From Lamellibrachia columna (lineage: Eukaryota; Annelida; Polychaeta; Sabellida; Siboglinidae), in contig OY759261.1 of assembly GCA_963662155.1 (NCBI GenBank), positions 10,136,072-10,200,071 on the forward strand: a stretch of 64,000 nucleotides of DNA, written 5' to 3'. Numbering within the stretch: position 1 is the first letter of the stretch; each line of letters begins with the position of its first letter. Of this stretch, positions 61,106 to 64,000 are shown piece by piece. The notes below the pieces were generated by a model, which ran no database searches, was not told the DNA's origin, and saw only the letters and a program-made list of their open reading frames with translations. The position numbers and the translations under genes are program-made.

Positions 61106-61239
61106 GTGTTCTGATACAACAAATATGATTTTTTTTGACAATGTGTACATTCCTGAACCAGTGGAATACATTCAATGTAGATTAATTCCTCTAGTAACCA
61201 GTATTCAGGAGCAGACATAATTATTATGTGCTTTCGTAT

Positions 61240-62760
61240 TGTTAATTGTAACAGCAAACAACAGCTGTTATAAATATGATGTCAACTCTATTTCGGAATA
61301 TATTTTCAAGAGCCGATCGGAATTTGAATCTTTTTTTGGAATTGCTTCATTGAATGCAGGCTTGTCTATTAATTTCCTGTACAATCACTACAAATGTACA
61401 AAAACAAATCAGATTTGTTTGGTTCTATTTCAGTCGATATAATGTTATCCTACATTTGTCTGGTAACAGCCAGGTAGTTTTAAAGAATGTACAGACCATG
61501 GCTAAGCCATTATTGAACCAATGTGACAAGACCAGTAGGCTGACCAATTCATGGCTTCAGAAACGCCAGCTCAATGAAACAATGCACAACAAGCAAGTTA
61601 AATACTCCTTTATGTTGTGTTTGGGGGATCTACTATGTATATGGCTTCCACACATTCTTAACACACACAAGAGGCACAATTATAAATGTGTATTTAGAGC
61701 AGGAACTACAACTTATTTTGATAACAAAGATAGCTCACAACACCATATCATCCATTAAACTGCGCCGACCTTAAAATCCGAAAAGTAATAATGGCAAGCT
61801 GACTTAAATTTCAATGGACCCCATGGCTAACAAAACATTTTAAAACTAACCTTACGATCTCATTTTTATTAAATCACACAGTAATTATAGTTTCCTAACT
61901 AACACTAAACACTACCAATGAAAGCAAAAGCATGACTTCAGATTTATCAAGAACAATGTTAATCCATTATGTCTAGTTGTTCCTCAGTCTTCACCACCAC
62001 TTTGGTTGAGTGCGTACTTCGGCTACACTGAGAGCGCTGCATCCTCTGCTTCAGTTAATGTCTGCTTCTTCAGGTCACTCGCTTAAAAGGAATTAAATAA
62101 AGGTATTAACCGACACATCTATTAACAACGAAGGGCAGATGAAACGAATACAAACCACACTGCACAAGCCACAGCCAGTCAACATGGCCACGGGCCATGG
62201 CTGCTCTACTGTCCGGTAAATTCCCGATGCAATTTATAAATACTGCAGTTTTATTCCAATGACAATGATTTTGATAGATATATAATAAGATTGTGCAATT
62301 TATACATGACACTACACGACCACATTTCACTGGAACAAGTGCAGGGTATGATCGAAAACGAGAGGGAAGCGACGACATCGAGTTTTGCGATAGACTATAT
62401 GTCGGAAAATGTGCTCAGATTCAAATCGGTGAAAGCATGCAAAATACATCACGACAAAGACAACATTATGGTCGTGTGTGTTCCGTACAAACGATAAAAC
62501 TAAACAGTTCAACAAATAAAAGCGGATGGTGACACTTACTCGCATATATTAGTGGATTGTTTCGCTTCCATCGATTTCGTTCGTTCGAACTCAAGGCAGC
62601 ATGGCTGCACGCGCAATGCATGCTGGAATACTTTAGATATGCCGCTGCCTTACTCAACACCAAAATGTGTGGTGAAAACTGCCTTAAATTATCTAACATT
62701 ACAAATATAAAGGGTCTTATTATTTGTAATTTTAATTAAGGCATCTAACACCGCACGTGT
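61240..62760. other. Unresolved AT-rich region with small ORFs
   Basis: Not obviously related to the other repeats. Plus ORFs 61239-61442 and 61354-61758 (134 codons; SGNSQVVLKNVQTMAKPLL, SWLQKRQLNETMHN) and 62291-62497 (68 codons, acidic) have no motif I recognise. ATG-to-stop frames of this size occur by chance in such sequence; they could be exons of a neighbouring gene. Confidence 0.3.
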
Positions 62761-62829
62761 TGTGTTGTCTTAGAGAATGAGATATGTTATAGTTAACATT
62801 CGCACCTTGAACAAAAAAAAAATTGCAAC

Positions 62830-63438
62830 ATTGTATGAACGTCAAATGTCAAAGTCCTTATAATGGCGATGCCCTTATAATTGCGTTGTCGACGTTATTT
62901 CAACGTTGTGCCAACATCACATATATCCACGTCGTTATAACGTCGATGATCATACATTGTAAAACGCCGTATTTATATGTATGTACCTAGTTGGTTGGGC
63001 TGTCTACGTGATTGCAACGTTGTATAGACGTAAATTGTTCACGTCATTCTAAAGTTGATGACCAGACGTTGCAAATACGTTGGGTGGGGTTGTCGACGTG
63101 ATTTCAACGTTGTGCCAACGTCATATATATCTACGTCGTTATCACGTCGATGACCAGACGTGGTAAAAACGTTGTATTTATAGATGAAACTAGTTGGTTA
63201 GACTGTCGATGTGATTACAACGTTGCATGGATGTCAAATTTCCACGTCCTTATAACGTTGATAACCAGACATTGTGAAGACGTTGGGTTTGGTTGTCGAC
63301 TTGATTTCAACGTTGTGGCGACATCAAATTTCCACGTCCTTGTGCTGTCGATGACCAGACGCTGAGAAAACGTTGCATTTATGTTGTTCGACGTCGCAAC
63401 GTATATACAACTAATAATCAACGTCATACCGACGTTGT
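62830..63438. repeat. ACGTT-rich satellite, about 202-bp dimer unit
   Basis: GATGACCAGACGTTG-type words at about 62946, 63057, 63148, 63260 and 63350 give alternating spacings near 111 and 90, that is, a two-part unit of about 202 bp. Each half includes CAACGTTGTGCCAACGTCA-like inverted words. Ends at GCCGGCTGGG, fused to a protease fragment. Confidence 0.85.
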
Positions 63439-63702
63439 ATGCCGGCTGGGTACGGACTACCGCCGCTATATGCCGCATTCCTCGCGTTCCTGACAAAACA
63501 TTGTTCGGAGTGGACTCACAACGCCAAGAGACTTCAGAGTCATCTATCTAACCTGTGCGGACAATACTACGTTGCTTATTTATTGCTTCGACGTGACGGT
63601 GTGTCGATGATCGCGTTTAAACAAACGTTTGGCACCAACTTAGTCGCAAACGATTATCGCCTGTTCGTTTGGTTTAGAGCTCTCAGATACGGTAAAATGT
63701 AG
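63439..63702 (+). pseudogene. Adenain-like protease C-terminal half (third copy)
   Basis: An 87-codon open frame: GYGLPPLY, a Trp-Thr-x-Asn segment, LCGQYYVAYLL with the catalytic Cys kept, then ANDYRLFVWFRALR and stop. The N-terminal half with the catalytic His is absent: the frame starts at the satellite junction. It is the least damaged of the three protease copies. Confidence 0.75.
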
Positions 63703-64000
63703 TATTGTTGCATTACTGTCACGTGTTACTTGCTTGCTTTGTTAATTTCATTCAACCTTGGAGTTTCTGGCGCGGGAGACATCCACGCAAGATGGAAGCT
63801 TATGGCGTAGGAAAGATCCTTGTAAGACTCTTCATCTCATCTCATCCTTGGAGCCTCTGGCGCGGGAGACATCCACGCAAGCTGGAAGCTTATGGCGTAG
63901 GAAAGATCCTTGTAAGACTCTTCATCTCATCTCATCCTTGGAGCCTCTGGCGCGGTGTTGGTTCAACCCTAACCTCGGGGACACTATTTTTTGGGACGAT
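63703..64000 (+). repeat. Terminal region of a further Polinton-type element
   Basis: Matches 24240-24445 (GTAGTATTGTTGCAT, TCTGGCGCGGGAGACATCC, GGTTCAACCCTAACCTCGGG). A roughly 100-bp block (TGGAAGCTTATGGCGTAGGA) is present twice in tandem. Runs off the window end. Confidence 0.75.

Noticed and set aside
62880..63440. CRISPR-like spacing in the ACGTT repeat
   Set aside because: The whole unit repeats, with no conserved repeat plus unique spacer pattern, and the DNA is eukaryotic.

Overview
This is eukaryotic, almost certainly animal, nuclear DNA. Genes are split by GT-AG introns, a paraoxonase-family gene has the vertebrate-like exon plan, several LINE families and a Maverick/Polinton-type element are present, and there are long (TA)n, (GT)n and minisatellite tracts. 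Telomere-like TTAGGG blocks argue against an arthropod (usually TTAGG). I would place it in a marine invertebrate or early deuterostome, but the sequence does not settle the clade. No bacterial operons, rRNA, tRNA or CRISPR were seen.

Layout. 1-5850: a giant foldback (hairpin) element whose two arms are built of mirrored minisatellites, cut by the window start. 5926-7105: a 10-bp AACCGGTT array, interstitial telomere motifs and a dense array of CTCF-like, NF-Y-like, CRE-like and E-box-like words. 7155-12617: a broken paraoxonase copy on the minus strand. 13-16.5 kb: LINE remains and duplicated 5'-gene units. 16712-25262: a decayed Maverick/Polinton (adintovirus-like) element with capsid-protease-terminal modules at both ends as an inverted repeat and an integrase remnant inside. 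26.3-30.8 kb: a second broken minus-strand paraoxonase copy. 31-52 kb: LINE fragments, a direct duplication of about 1.9 kb, long (TA)n tracts and more copies of the paraoxonase first exon. 52612-60643: an apparently intact nine-exon paraoxonase-family gene on the plus strand, with a poly(A) signal at 60850. 61-64 kb: an unresolved AT-rich stretch, an ACGTT-rich satellite, and the end of another Polinton-type element running off the window.

How it fits together. The one gene I consider functional is the paraoxonase-like gene; its splice phases close exactly into 348 codons plus stop. Most of 7-50 kb is duplicated, inverted and eroded pieces of that locus (promoter/first exon, intron-1 LINE, body exons, 3' flank) mixed with retroelements. 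The intact gene has lost both histidines of the known paraoxonase catalytic dyad but keeps most calcium ligands, as do the broken copies where they can be read, so the family may have a changed activity.
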